Shown here: piece after piece, positions 41,495-49,863 of the stretch
Position numbering within the stretch: the first letter of the stretch is position 1
Layout of the letters: every line of letters starts with the position of its first letter
Assembly (NCBI GenBank): GCA_004376295.1
Contig: SOJZ01000029.1
Span: 36,356 to 100,355, forward strand
DNA from: Candidatus Bathyarchaeota archaeon
GTDB taxonomy: Archaea; Thermoproteota; Bathyarchaeia; Bathyarchaeales; Bathyarchaeaceae
Length of the DNA stretch: 64,000 bases
Direction: 5' to 3'
Notes under the pieces: generated by a model
Seen by the model: the letters and a program-made list of their open reading frames with translations, nothing else
Told to the model about the DNA's origin: nothing
Databases searched by the model: none
Program-made: the position numbers and the translations under genes

Positions 41495-42754
41495 ATGAGT
41501 TGTAGGACAATGGCTACAGAATCTGTCAAACCGAACGTTCTCTTGCAGAGAGATTTTCTCCCTGTCTTCATCATCATTGTAAACGCGTTTTCATGGTATT
41601 TTCCGTTATATCTTTTTTTCCAGAGTATTGTAGGAAAATTTGAGGTTGAATCCACTTTCTTGCTGGTAGCATTCGGAGTTCAATGCGTGGCAACTGTCGT
41701 CTCTGCAATCGGAGGCACGGCTTTGATAAAGAAATTTCCAAGTCGTGACGCATTTCTGTCTGTTTGGATGTTCGTTGGCATTGTGGCTTCTATCTTGATG
41801 ATTACGTTGGAAACATTCAATATGGCATACATTTTAGTAGTTTCTTTTCTTTTGGGGATTTCATTAGGATTAGGGTTTCCCTCTTGCCTCGCATATTTCG
41901 GAGATTATAGTACCGAAGAAAATAGAGGACGGTTAGCGGGGATCACGTTTTTTGCGTCGTGTCTGTGCATGTTCTTTATTGGTTTGCTACTCAGTTTCTC
42001 TACTCTAGTTGTCGGCGCGTTGATACTGGCTGCGTGGAGAGGAATTGGCTTATTCTTGTTTCGGCTTACCAGATCGAAACAAGAATATAGCAAAGAAACT
42101 ATGGTGGAGATCTCCTACGGATCAGTCCTACTTGACAGATCTTTTCTCTTATATCTGGTTCCATGGATTATGTTCTGTCTGATAAATTTTCTTGGATATC
42201 CAGTACTAACCATCTTTTTTGGGGAAGACTTTGCCTTATTTATGACAATCGCAGAATTTGGGATCGGTAGTTTCGCTGCATTGATAGGTGGTTGGTTTGC
42301 TGATTCAATTGGTCGAAAACGGGTGATTATCTTTGGCTTCATAGTTTTGGGCATTGGATATGCCGTGCTAGGACTCTTTCCAAATCATGTTCTTTCTTGG
42401 TATTTGTATCTCATCCTAGATGGCGTTGCATGGGGAACCTTTTCATTAATGTTCTACATGGTTATATGGGCGGAACTCGCTGGAAATCGAATTAAGGAAA
42501 AATACTACTTAATCGGTGTATTGCCATTTCTCATTTCTAGCTACATACAAATACTATTCACACCATATGCTGAATTGATCCCTATCTCTGCAGCCTTCTC
42601 ATTGGCAAGCTTCTTCTTGTTTTTGGCAGTTTTGCCTTTGATGTATGCTCCTGAGACTCTGCCCAAAAAAGTGATAGAACAAAAACGTCTAGGCAAGTAC
42701 CTAAAAGACGTAAGGAAAATCAAAGCAAAACACGAAAAGAGACAGCAAAAATGA
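41495..42754 (+). CDS. MFS transporter
   Basis: 419 residues, twelve hydrophobic helices; loop motif GGWFADSIGRKRVIIFGF between helices 8 and 9 and FGDYSTEENRGRLAGITF in the first half. A basic C-terminal tail (LGKYLKDVRKIKAKHEKRQQK) faces the cytoplasm. It follows the prenyl synthases by 210 bases, so it may be a separate transcript. Confidence 0.85.
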   Translation: MSCRTMATESVKPNVLLQRDFLPVFIIIVNAFSWYFPLYLFFQSIVGKFEVESTFLLVAFGVQCVATVVSAIGGTALIKKFPSRDAFLSVWMFVGIVASILMITLETFNMAYILVVSFLLGISLGLGFPSCLAYFGDYSTEENRGRLAGITFFASCLCMFFIGLLLSFSTLVVGALILAAWRGIGLFLFRLTRSKQEYSKETMVEISYGSVLLDRSFLLYLVPWIMFCLINFLGYPVLTIFFGEDFALFMTIAEFGIGSFAALIGGWFADSIGRKRVIIFGFIVLGIGYAVLGLFPNHVLSWYLYLILDGVAWGTFSLMFYMVIWAELAGNRIKEKYYLIGVLPFLISSYIQILFTPYAELIPISAAFSLASFFLFLAVLPLMYAPETLPKKVIEQKRLGKYLKDVRKIKAKHEKRQQK

Positions 42755-42970
42755 ACCTGTTTATGCAACGAAACGTGGTTCGTTTGTAAAATCAATACTC
42801 ATCTCCTAGAGGGGTGGGAGGGGGGGTATACAGAAATTGTGTATATACCTAAATCTGTTGAGGTCATTCTAGGGGGTAGGGCGTGTGCTCATAGTATATA
42901 TACTAAATTTGTTGAGATTATCCTAGGAGTTAGGCTTTCTTCAATTTCACACTCTTTTAACTATGCTTCA
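42755..42970. repeat. Direct 40-bp repeat after a G-run
   Basis: GTATATACCTAAATCTGTTG...GGTAGG (42841-42880) recurs imperfectly at 42894-42934 (GTATATATACTAAATTTGTTG...GTTAGG), period about 53. A G-run GAGGGGTGGGAGGGGGGG precedes it (42809-42826). Confidence 0.7.
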
Positions 42971-43840
42971 CTAGGGCAGGAGCCATTCTTTCAGCCTTTT
43001 GAGAAGGAGCTCTGCTTTAGCTTTGACTTTTGGATTTTGGTCTTTTGCGCTAGCCTTAATATTTTCAAACAAGTCTCTTGAAGCGAGATTTACTAGCTGT
43101 TGTTTCACTTCTTTTCCTAGATCGGTTTCTGGATCGATGTCATCGGAAAACCAAATTTCCAGGCACAGATTTTGGACTTCCGTTTTTTTAGATGGAACTA
43201 TGCCTGAATTCGCTATCTCCCCGACTCGCTTTAATGCCCACTCTCTAATTCTTGGGTCAAGCTCCTTATTCCCCACATTCTTGACGAAAACAGGATAAAG
43301 TTTCTTTAGCACCCAGTTGCTCCATTCCTTCCGTAATCTCCGTAGAATAGCGGATAAGGATCTCATCAAGTCCTCTCTAATCTTGTCATGAAACGGATCT
43401 GCCGCTACTTTTTCAAAAAGCCTTTGTGCCCCTCTATGAGTTGCAACCTCGGTTGGATGCTCACTACAGATGCGACGAAAGCTTTCAGAGTACTCTAGGC
43501 GAACATCTTCACTCAAGTTGTCATCCTCTAGTATATTCAATAGCTCGTTTATTTGCCATTTCTCAAGCTTTGTTTCTGGTTTTAGCTGAGCCACTTGGTT
43601 GATTGATGTGAGAATTTTCTTTGCGTAGTCAGTAAGGTAGCAGTACTTGAGTCTTTCTCCTTCTTTCTGCTCACGTCTCACTAGCCCATTTTTCTCGAGT
43701 TCCTTAAGGTTCTTAGAGATCTCTGGTGGGCTCTTGCCGAGTTCTTCAGCAAGTTTACTCGCGTAGTATTTCTTTTTGGAGAGCTTCTCAAGAATATCCC
43801 AACGTTTACCTATTAATTCAACCATTTTAGCAAGTTTCAT
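42971..43840 (-). CDS. ArsR-like winged-helix regulator with helical C-terminal domain
   Basis: 289 residues: winged helix (KRWDILEKLSKKKYYASKLAEELGKSPPEISKNLKELEKNGLVRREQKEGERLKYCYLTDYAKKIL), then about 190 residues of HEAT-like helical repeats. Its start lies beside phased TTAAC repeats in the divergent promoter region. Confidence 0.85.
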   Translation of the reverse strand: MKLAKMVELIGKRWDILEKLSKKKYYASKLAEELGKSPPEISKNLKELEKNGLVRREQKEGERLKYCYLTDYAKKILTSINQVAQLKPETKLEKWQINELLNILEDDNLSEDVRLEYSESFRRICSEHPTEVATHRGAQRLFEKVAADPFHDKIREDLMRSLSAILRRLRKEWSNWVLKKLYPVFVKNVGNKELDPRIREWALKRVGEIANSGIVPSKKTEVQNLCLEIWFSDDIDPETDLGKEVKQQLVNLASRDLFENIKASAKDQNPKVKAKAELLLKRLKEWLLP

Positions 43841-43863
43841 TGGAATTCAACTGACATATTAAG

Positions 43864-43902
43864 TTAACTAGTATATTAACATTACTTAACGAATTAATTA
43901 AC
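43864..43902. promoter_or_regulatory. Four phased TTAAC sites
   Basis: TTAAC begins at 43864, 43876, 43886 and 43898, a 10-12 base spacing, in the gap between two divergent genes, with AAATATATAAC (43905-43915) as TATA element of the plus-strand operon. Probable sites for the winged-helix protein encoded beside it. Confidence 0.55.
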
Positions 43903-43953
43903 AAAATATATAACTTTCACCAATTTAATAATTAGGTATGGTGAAAAGAAAAA

Positions 43954-44424
43954 TTGAAAAGATGGTATGCTTTGACCTGTCCAGTCTGCGGGTTCCGCCA
44001 TACACTCAAGAAGTTCAACTCAACCATAAGACCCATTGTCTACCCTGTCCAAGTCGTGACAGGTGGCGGTCGAGCTAAAGGATTCAGAGTAGTGAAGTAT
44101 CTGCCATGGGCAACGCTTCCAACGTTTAGGCAGACAGACGTATGGAACAGCCTACTCTGTCTCTACAATAGGCTCGGAGCCGCCTACGACCATTTCTACC
44201 AAGTCTTAGGATTTCTAAGCCCCAATATGAAAACGCTTCTGCAGGAACTCCAAAAATCCTATGCAAACTCCTATCAAACAAGTCCACTTCCAGAATACGC
44301 ACAAGTATACGCCTCAACGGGATCATCGCAGAACATTGCTACACCATACTGTGGAGACGATTATCCTGAAGCTTATTCACGTCTCCTCTTTAACCCGATT
44401 CTTGGAGGTGTGTGGAGTGGATGA
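43954..44424 (+). CDS. Unknown protein with N-terminal CxxC, first of a four-gene cassette
   Basis: 156 residues starting at TTG. CPVCGFRH is a single zinc-knuckle-like pair; the rest is soluble and aromatic, without recognised motifs (GFRVVKYLPWATLPTFRQTDVWNSLLCLYNRLGAAYDHFYQVLGFLS). Its TGA overlaps the GTG of the next gene. Looks like a mobile-element or viral gene; no family assigned. Confidence 0.6.
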   Translation: MKRWYALTCPVCGFRHTLKKFNSTIRPIVYPVQVVTGGGRAKGFRVVKYLPWATLPTFRQTDVWNSLLCLYNRLGAAYDHFYQVLGFLSPNMKTLLQELQKSYANSYQTSPLPEYAQVYASTGSSQNIATPYCGDDYPEAYSRLLFNPILGGVWSG

Positions 44425-44746
44425 TTCAGAAGAGCAGATGAAACATGAACGAGCCTATGAATTGAAGGGTATTCCCATCAATGCCTACCTCATTGAGACA
44501 GGAGAGTTCCGTTGGACTCCAACATCCCAAGCCTGCCGCGACAAAGAAAACGCTAAGAAAATTCTAGAGGTGCTGAAAAAAATGCCAGAGGATAGACGCG
44601 CCGTCTGGGCTTCGAGACTCGACAAGGAGCAAGCAAAGATCACATGTCCTATAATTCGCAAAGAGAGCGATTTGTGCAAGGAGTTCGACGAGTTCTGCGA
44701 CGCCTACAAAAGACCCAAGTTGAAAAGAACCGACGAAAGGAGGTGA
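44417..44746 (+). CDS. Unknown charged protein, second gene of the cassette
   Basis: About 110 residues from the GTG at 44417 (GGAGG 8 bases upstream); an ATG at 44438 is also possible. KHERAYELKGIPINAYLIETGEFRWTPTSQACRDKENAKK... with three cysteines and a very charged end (KRPKLKRTDERR). No family recognised. Confidence 0.6.
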   Translation: MDDSEEQMKHERAYELKGIPINAYLIETGEFRWTPTSQACRDKENAKKILEVLKKMPEDRRAVWASRLDKEQAKITCPIIRKESDLCKEFDEFCDAYKRPKLKRTDERR

Positions 44747-44753
44747 GTTGAAA

Positions 44754-45173
44754 ATGAGTGAAAATAGTCGTATGTATCCAACAACAGGCAAAGGCATATA
44801 CAAGCTTACAGCAGGTTGGGCTAGCTGGCGTTGGCTAACAGGCGTCTCAAGCAAAGAGAAACAATGGTTCCTCGGAACGCTAAGAGGACGAGGCGGCTAT
44901 CAAGCGTGGATGGCTCACCTCGCAAAAGGCCTACAAAGCCCCGACTTCCTATTAAAATTCGAAGGAACCTCAGACCCGTGGGAACGCTCCAAACTAGTAG
45001 GCCAGAAGATCAGCCAACTACGCAAGACCTATAGAGCTATGACCATTGAACAACGAACCGAACTGGCAAAACAAGCTGAGGTCGAGCTAAAGACAGGCCT
45101 AGAACTAATGGGCAAAGACAAGAAAACCATTCAGGAACTCATAGCCATGGTTGACCCCCCAGCAACCACATAG
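44754..45173 (+). CDS. Unknown protein, third gene of the cassette
   Basis: About 139 residues from the ATG at 44754, which follows AAAGGAGGTGAGTTGAAA, a very strong ribosome-binding site formed by the end of the previous gene. Trp-rich N-terminus (LTAGWASWRWLTGVSSKEKQWFLGTLRGRGGYQAW) and helical tail. No family recognised. Confidence 0.65.
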   Translation: MSENSRMYPTTGKGIYKLTAGWASWRWLTGVSSKEKQWFLGTLRGRGGYQAWMAHLAKGLQSPDFLLKFEGTSDPWERSKLVGQKISQLRKTYRAMTIEQRTELAKQAEVELKTGLELMGKDKKTIQELIAMVDPPATT

Positions 45174-45222
45174 ACACAAATCAACCAATCCCCAAACCCC
45201 CCCTTTTTTCTAGGTGAAAACC

Positions 45223-45477
45223 ATGCCCCACCATTCGAAAAGAAAAAAGAGACAAAACCACTACACGAAAGGTCAACTCAACCGATTGATCGACAATCTA
45301 CTCCACCCACTATTTGATAATAGCCCCGCAATCATAATAGCTGACACCATCCTCCACGGCTTAGTAGAGCAGAACCCTCCAGAAACAGCTGTCAAATTCA
45401 TACGATACAATCTACCCAAGATCATCGGAAAAATCACAGGAAGAAAACAACGCAACTGCACACGCAAGAAAAGCTAA
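45223..45477 (+). CDS. Unknown basic protein, fourth gene of the cassette
   Basis: About 84 residues from the ATG at 45223 (AGGTGAAAACC upstream). A histidine/lysine-rich N-terminus, a central amphipathic helix (LIDNLLHPLFDNSPAIIIADTILHGLVE) and a basic C-terminus. Converges on the ParA gene. Confidence 0.55.
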   Translation: MPHHSKRKKRQNHYTKGQLNRLIDNLLHPLFDNSPAIIIADTILHGLVEQNPPETAVKFIRYNLPKIIGKITGRKQRNCTRKKS

Positions 45478-45495
45478 GGAAAAATATACAAAGGG

Positions 45496-46272
45496 TTAGA
45501 ATTTTTCGATTTTCGTGGCTATTCTTTCTAAAGTTTTTGTGAACGGGTGCTCCGGTTTTTCCTCAGCAAATATGTATGTTCCTCCTGCTCGAAGCACGTC
45601 GCAGGAACAAGCGATAACGTCTAAAACAGGAAGATTATACATGTCATGAATGCGTCTAAAGAACTTCTCCTTCTCAGCAGTAGAACACAACATTTCCGCA
45701 GGCACCTTATTCACCACGATTCCAGTTTTCTTCTCGAAAAGATCATAAAGCTCATGAGTCATCCGCCGAGTCCCCTTTATATCAGACGCATCCAAGCTTG
45801 TTACCACAATCGCAACATCTGCAGTGACAATGGCATTTATGGAAGAGTACTGAAGCCCAGGGCTCGTATCGAGAATCACGTAGTCAAGATGCATGTCGTT
45901 GAGGAGAGAGTTACTGAGCGACAATAGACGCCCCAAAGCCCTCTCCTCCCACTTTCTATCCTTCGCAGACATCTCTCGAATCGCCTCAGTAGCAGGATTC
46001 GCCAAGCCAATGAAGAACTCCCCGTTTCTGCGATGAGGGTTAGAGAGGTCAACAAGAACTCTTTTGATTTCACAAACGCCGTTCAAATAATCATTTAACC
46101 AGTATCCATTTCCTCCAGTCTTAAACGCAGCTTGGAGGCTTGGAGCACGGAAATCCATGTCCAACAAGCAAATGTTCTTACCCATTTTAGCGTACGTCGC
46201 TGCTACATTAACCGAAAGTAGCGTTTTCCCTGTTCCGCCCTTATAGGAGTGAAATACGACTATTTTTCCCAT
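45496..46272 (-). CDS. ParA/MinD-family ATPase
   Basis: 258 residues with a deviant Walker A KGGTGKTLLS, CLLDMDFRAPSLQ, DYVILDTSPGL, and VVTSLDASDIKGT. Related proteins position plasmids, chromosomes, flagella or pili (CpaE/TadZ-like). Its start overlaps the upstream winged-helix gene by 13 bases, so the two are co-translated. No parB-like centromere protein is recognised, which leaves positional control of the nearby pilus system a possibility. Confidence 0.9.
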   Translation of the reverse strand: MGKIVVFHSYKGGTGKTLLSVNVAATYAKMGKNICLLDMDFRAPSLQAAFKTGGNGYWLNDYLNGVCEIKRVLVDLSNPHRRNGEFFIGLANPATEAIREMSAKDRKWEERALGRLLSLSNSLLNDMHLDYVILDTSPGLQYSSINAIVTADVAIVVTSLDASDIKGTRRMTHELYDLFEKKTGIVVNKVPAEMLCSTAEKEKFFRRIHDMYNLPVLDVIACSCDVLRAGGTYIFAEEKPEHPFTKTLERIATKIEKF

Positions 46273-46685
46273 AATTTTTCACCAGAAGCTTCCTTTTCAA
46301 CATAAAAGTAAGCCTTACGTCCTCTCCTCTCCTTTTTCAGATATCCCATCAACACTAACTGATTCAAATAGCCGCTTTCAACAGCTCTAGCCCGCTTTGT
46401 TTGCTCAGCAATCTCTTCCGCGGTTGCTTCACCAAGCTTGCAAAGAGTGATCGCCGTCTTTCTAAGGTGATCGGGCAAAGACAGCAATGTCATTACGTCT
46501 AAAACATTAGTCACCGATTCGTTTACAATTCCCCCACGACTATGTTTTTGTAACTCTATGAGCACGTCTACCTTTTCGTTCAGCTGATTAAGGCTGTCCG
46601 CTATTTTCTCTAACACTCGAATGGGTTTTCCTTGTAAGCTTTTATACAATGTCACCGTTGCTATCTCCGAATGTGTTTGACGCAT
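46260..46685 (-). CDS. Winged-helix protein, partner of ParA
   Basis: 141 residues: an N-terminal helical region (VLEKIADSLNQLNEKVDVLIELQKHS) and a winged helix (LPDHLRKTAITLCKLGEATAEEIAEQTKRARAVESGYLNQLVLMGYLKKERRGRKAYFYVEKEASG). Likely DNA-binding partner of the overlapping ParA. Promoter motif upstream at 46711-46740. Confidence 0.8.
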   Translation of the reverse strand: MRQTHSEIATVTLYKSLQGKPIRVLEKIADSLNQLNEKVDVLIELQKHSRGGIVNESVTNVLDVMTLLSLPDHLRKTAITLCKLGEATAEEIAEQTKRARAVESGYLNQLVLMGYLKKERRGRKAYFYVEKEASGEKLWEK

Positions 46686-46710
46686 CTACACTATTGTGGA
46701 GAATATAGGA

Positions 46711-46740
46711 CCTATTAAGTCTTACGATATAATTATACAT
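46711..46740 (-). promoter_or_regulatory. ATCGTAAGACTTAA promoter element
   Basis: On the minus strand a TATA-like ATGTATAATTATA (46728-46740) is followed by ATCGTAAGACTTAATAGG. The TCGTAAGA.TTAA core is repeated upstream of the pilin operon (54209-54232). Confidence 0.5.
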
Positions 46741-46788
46741 ATTCTAAGAGACCTGAAATTAAGAGTGTAAACGCCGTGTCAGACGCGT

Positions 46789-46908
46789 TCATCTTTTAGG
46801 CATGTCTGTCTTCGCCCAGATGGCTCCCGCGACCATGATGAAAACTATTATGATCCAGAATAGCCCTAGGAGCGTTTTGGTGGCGAAGATTGCGGTCTCT
46901 TCAAACAA
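46789..46908 (-). CDS. 39-residue single-helix membrane peptide
   Basis: A short N-terminus (FEETAIFATKTLL), one clear membrane helix (GLFWIIIVFIMVAGAIWA) and a KTDMPKR end; start TTG. Small membrane peptides of this type accompany transporters and pili, but its role is unknown. Confidence 0.45.
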   Translation of the reverse strand: MFEETAIFATKTLLGLFWIIIVFIMVAGAIWAKTDMPKR

Positions 46909-47070
46909 CTTAGCTCATCTAAGGTTATTATATTTAACATTATTCTTAAGCCGTATTTCGAAAGGGGAAATATTTCTGTAAGCGATGCATGTGGGATTTT
47001 GCCCAAGCATAGCTAGCTTTATTGAAAAAATAAGGCGGAAAAAGGAGGGTGCAGGTTCTATATTCGTCTA

Positions 47071-47367
47071 TTAGTACAGTGATGGAGGAATTCGGGCGCG
47101 TGCTTCTTCGACGATTGGAAGTACGGCTCTTAGTTCTCTGAAGTATTTGAGTACGCTTCTACCTCTATCCGTAATGGCGTAGACTAATCTTTTTTTGCCT
47201 GCGATTTGCTCTTCTACCAGGTTTTGTTCAATTAGGAAGTTCAGATACTGTTTTAGTACGCTGCAGTTTACGTTTGCTTTGTACATGATGTGAGTTAGCT
47301 TTAATGGCCCTCTACGTGATAGGACTTTGAGGATGTCTATGTACATTTCGAGTTTGGATCTTCGCAT
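47071..47367 (-). CDS. Winged-helix transcriptional regulator
   Basis: About 98 residues: SKLEMYIDILKVLSRRGPLKLTHIMYKANVNCSVLKQYLNFLIEQNLVEEQIAGKKRLVYAITDRGRSVLKYF, the single-domain archaeal winged-helix type. Paralogue of 49114. ATG at 47367 follows GAGGATTTGGTC. Confidence 0.85.
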   Translation of the reverse strand: MRRSKLEMYIDILKVLSRRGPLKLTHIMYKANVNCSVLKQYLNFLIEQNLVEEQIAGKKRLVYAITDRGRSVLKYFRELRAVLPIVEEARARIPPSLY

Positions 47368-47427
47368 GACCAAATCCTCTTTTTCATATTTTCTGTGGCA
47401 TACGTATAAATGATTTATGGATTCTGG

Positions 47428-47625
47428 CTACGGCTTTGGCGTTAGTAGTTTTGCTTTTGTTTGAATGCGTTGGAATACGGTTATACGGTTTTGGAAGGCT
47501 GTAATTAAGTCATCGGCTAATATTTGTTGAAGCTCTTTTGAAAGCGTGTTCATTTCGCCTTTGAATGCGTCTATTAGCTTGTTTTCGAGGTTTTCTCGTT
47601 GTGAGGGTGTATATGTTTTTTTCAT
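47428..47625 (-). CDS. Small helical protein
   Basis: 65 residues, mostly helix (YTPSQRENLENKLIDAFKGEMNTLSKELQQILADDLITAFQNR). Same strand as and 54 bases upstream of the winged-helix gene. No family recognised. Confidence 0.55.
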   Translation of the reverse strand: MKKTYTPSQRENLENKLIDAFKGEMNTLSKELQQILADDLITAFQNRITVFQRIQTKAKLLTPKP

Positions 47626-47820
47626 ACATTACTTCTCCGTTTTGGTTCTGTTGGGGTGTTAGACTTGTTTAGATTTAACTATCTTATGAATTCGAAATAT
47701 GGATTTAGCATTCAGTTTTGCGTCTATGGTGTAAATTGTGGCAAAAGTTTGTGTGTGCATGTGAGAGGTCTAGGTATGGAGGGACGGGAGAGCGACAGAC
47801 ACGGGTTTACCCGGGTCTTC

Positions 47821-47865
47821 ATAAAGATTTATTCAAACACGCAAATAGCGTAACAAACAAAACAT
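47821..47865 (+). repeat. Partial G-rich element tail
   Basis: GTCTTCATAAAGATTTATTC followed by AAACACGCAAATAGCGTAACAAACAAAAC: the right-hand block of the dispersed element, without the G-run (here CGGGTTTACCCGGG precedes). Confidence 0.5.
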
Positions 47866-48026
47866 CATCCAGATAAATCAATAGGTTACCACTTCGAATT
47901 CCGAATTAATATAAACATGCCTATACAATGATACTGTTTCATGATTCGCTACATTTATCTACGTAAACTCCTAGATATTAAGTTGCACAACACTCGCACA
48001 CTCGCTAAACAATTGAGGAAAGAGAC

Positions 48027-48530
48027 ATGGCGAAAAGACCAACGAAGGCCGAAGCCCTCGAAGCATTAGACTTCATCATCAACGTCCTCAAAGAACACGA
48101 AAAAGACCTAGATCGCTTAGTCACCGAACTATCTAAAACAACAGAAAAATTCAGCCAAACAGGAGAAATAACCACGAAAATCGAAAGAGTAGAAGACCGC
48201 CTCTCAAACATGCAAACCGAAATCAGCAACCTAATCAACTATATCTCCCCGTCACAGAAAACATCAAGCTACATCTCTCACGGACCACCAGTAACTGTCA
48301 GATGCAAACAATGGGAAGACTTCAAAGCATTTGCAACTGACGCAGAAACCATATCGTTTTTGTATAAGCAAGAAGAAAAAGTCTTCCAAGCAGACGCGCT
48401 GAAGGGTGGCAAAATCCTCACATACACTGGAGAATTCCCACAAGACTCGGGCGTACTGAAAATATGGTTGTCAAGGGAGCTAAACGTCCCTGAAGACAAG
48501 ATCTTCGAAGGCGCCCTAGTAATAGGATAA
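48027..48530 (+). CDS. Coiled-coil protein of unknown function
   Basis: 167 residues: N-terminal coiled coil about 5-80 (ALDFIINVLKEHEKDLDRLVTELSKTTEKFSQTGEITTKIERVEDRLSNMQTEISNLI), then an alpha/beta C-terminal domain (VTVRCKQWEDFKAFATDAETISFLYKQEEKVFQADALKGGKILTYTGEFPQ). ATG start after GAGGAAAGAGAC. Codons end in A or C. Lies between winged-helix regulators; function unknown. Confidence 0.7.
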   Translation: MAKRPTKAEALEALDFIINVLKEHEKDLDRLVTELSKTTEKFSQTGEITTKIERVEDRLSNMQTEISNLINYISPSQKTSSYISHGPPVTVRCKQWEDFKAFATDAETISFLYKQEEKVFQADALKGGKILTYTGEFPQDSGVLKIWLSRELNVPEDKIFEGALVIG

Positions 48531-48638
48531 AGCCAGAATCAGCTTCCCAGAATCAACCATAGCGTAACCGACACTTTTCCATAACAACATGCTGCTCAAC
48601 GAAGGTTAATTAAAAAACTTTTTATAGGACGGGTGAAT

Positions 48639-48667
48639 ATTATATATCTTGTCTTACGATGTAAGAC
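48639..48667 (+). promoter_or_regulatory. TATA box plus GTCTTAC-GAT-GTAAGAC operator
   Basis: ATTATATATCTT (48638-48649) followed directly by the inverted repeat GTCTTAC(GAT)GTAAGAC (48651-48667), ending 6 bases before the ATG at 48674. The clearest promoter-operator in the window. Confidence 0.7.
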
Positions 48668-48673
48668 ATACGT

Positions 48674-48868
48674 ATGTTGGGGGAGGTTGAAAGATTCCCA
48701 GGCAGCGAGGAATGCATGGTTTGGTATTTCGGTTTTAAACCGCTTTCTCCTTTCTCTTTGATGAAGTACTACACCATGCTTGGGAGCCGTGGGAGCCAAC
48801 AAACGATGAAACCCCAAAAAAGAGGGACCACGCTTGGAGATGAAGAAAGAAAATTTCGCAAAATATGA
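48674..48868 (+). CDS. Putative 64-residue protein behind a regulated promoter
   Basis: The ORF starts where a transcript from the adjacent promoter should begin (nearly leaderless). The peptide (LGEVERFPGSEECMVWYFGF...GDEERKFRKI) has no recognised family and a somewhat irregular composition, so the transcript may be non-coding instead. The large minus-strand frame over the same bases is a shadow. Confidence 0.35.
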   Translation: MLGEVERFPGSEECMVWYFGFKPLSPFSLMKYYTMLGSRGSQQTMKPQKRGTTLGDEERKFRKI

Positions 48869-49113
48869 AGCGTTTATTTTCAGAATGCTTCTTCGCCTCT
48901 CCTTGCGATGAGTTAAGGATTTCAAGTTGAATGAGGAAGAGGTTGTTAACGGAGAGGCACGGTTGAGAAGGTTCTGTTTTGTATTTCCGTCTACTATAAA
49001 GAGGCTTACAGAAGGAAGTTTCAAAAACTCATACATACACACATAAACTACTAGTATGAAGGTTTTTCGACGCATAATTGCCTAACGAACGGCCTAGAAT
49101 ATGAAGCATGTTC

Positions 49114-49467
49114 TCATTCTTGTATTTTGTAACAGTTTCCATCCATAGCGTAAACTGGCGAATTGTTCTCAATCTTACGCTCGTTCTCTGACTTTAACAA
49201 ATCTCTAATCTTCGCATAGTTTCGAAGATATCTCATTCCTTTAGAAGTCACTTTATAAAATGTTTTTTGATTTTGTGTAATAGATGCAAGAAGTTTTGTT
49301 TCAAGAAGAAAAGATAAATATTCATTAAGTTGAGCAAAGCTTAGATTCGCTTTGTACATAATCTGGGTTTTGAGACTTCCATTCCTTGCGATACTTAATA
49401 TATCAGCTACTATATGCAAACGGTCTCTGCGTTTGCGTGTATTACTTTCTAAGACCTCTTTCAACAC
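49114..49467 (-). CDS. Winged-helix transcriptional regulator
   Basis: 117 residues: DRLHIVADILSIARNGSLKTQIMYKANLSFAQLNEYLSFLLETKLLASITQNQKTFYKVTSKGMRYLRNYAKIRDLL. Same fold and clearly related to 47071. TTG start after GAGAGGATTTG. Confidence 0.8.
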   Translation of the reverse strand: MLKEVLESNTRKRRDRLHIVADILSIARNGSLKTQIMYKANLSFAQLNEYLSFLLETKLLASITQNQKTFYKVTSKGMRYLRNYAKIRDLLKSENERKIENNSPVYAMDGNCYKIQE

Positions 49468-49863
49468 AAATCCTCTCTAAGCTTGTTCTATAAGACTTGT
49501 CTATAGCAATCTTGGAATGTTAAACTTAAAAAGGAGTGTTCTCAAAGAAACCATATTCTAAAATGTGAAATATACTGCATCTAATCTAGAATCTAGGCTC
49601 GGCGCTCTGCAGTACAATACCGGGTAAGCTCCACAGCCCATCTGCGCTTGATCAAATTCTTGGCTTCTCGACAGGATATAACTGGGGGCATAATATATCA
49701 TACATAGGAATATACGTTAATTATAGAGTTTTCTTTCTAAAGAAAGTAATAGAAGAAAACTCCATATGACATTAAAGGTCATGAATTCAGAAAAGATTAT
49801 GGGAGTGAAACATTGTGAATGGGCATACAGTGCGTTCACAGGTCAAATTATAAGTGATGTAGC
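49468..49863. other. Intergenic, no gene
   Basis: About 400 bases of AT-rich sequence with several weak TATA-like strings (for example GGGGGCATAATATATCATAC near 49686) and no RNA gene or ORF that I can support. Confidence 0.4.

Noticed and set aside
48596..49075. 160-codon minus-strand frame
   Set aside because: It covers the clear plus-strand promoter-operator and has an implausible residue composition; no homologous motif is visible.
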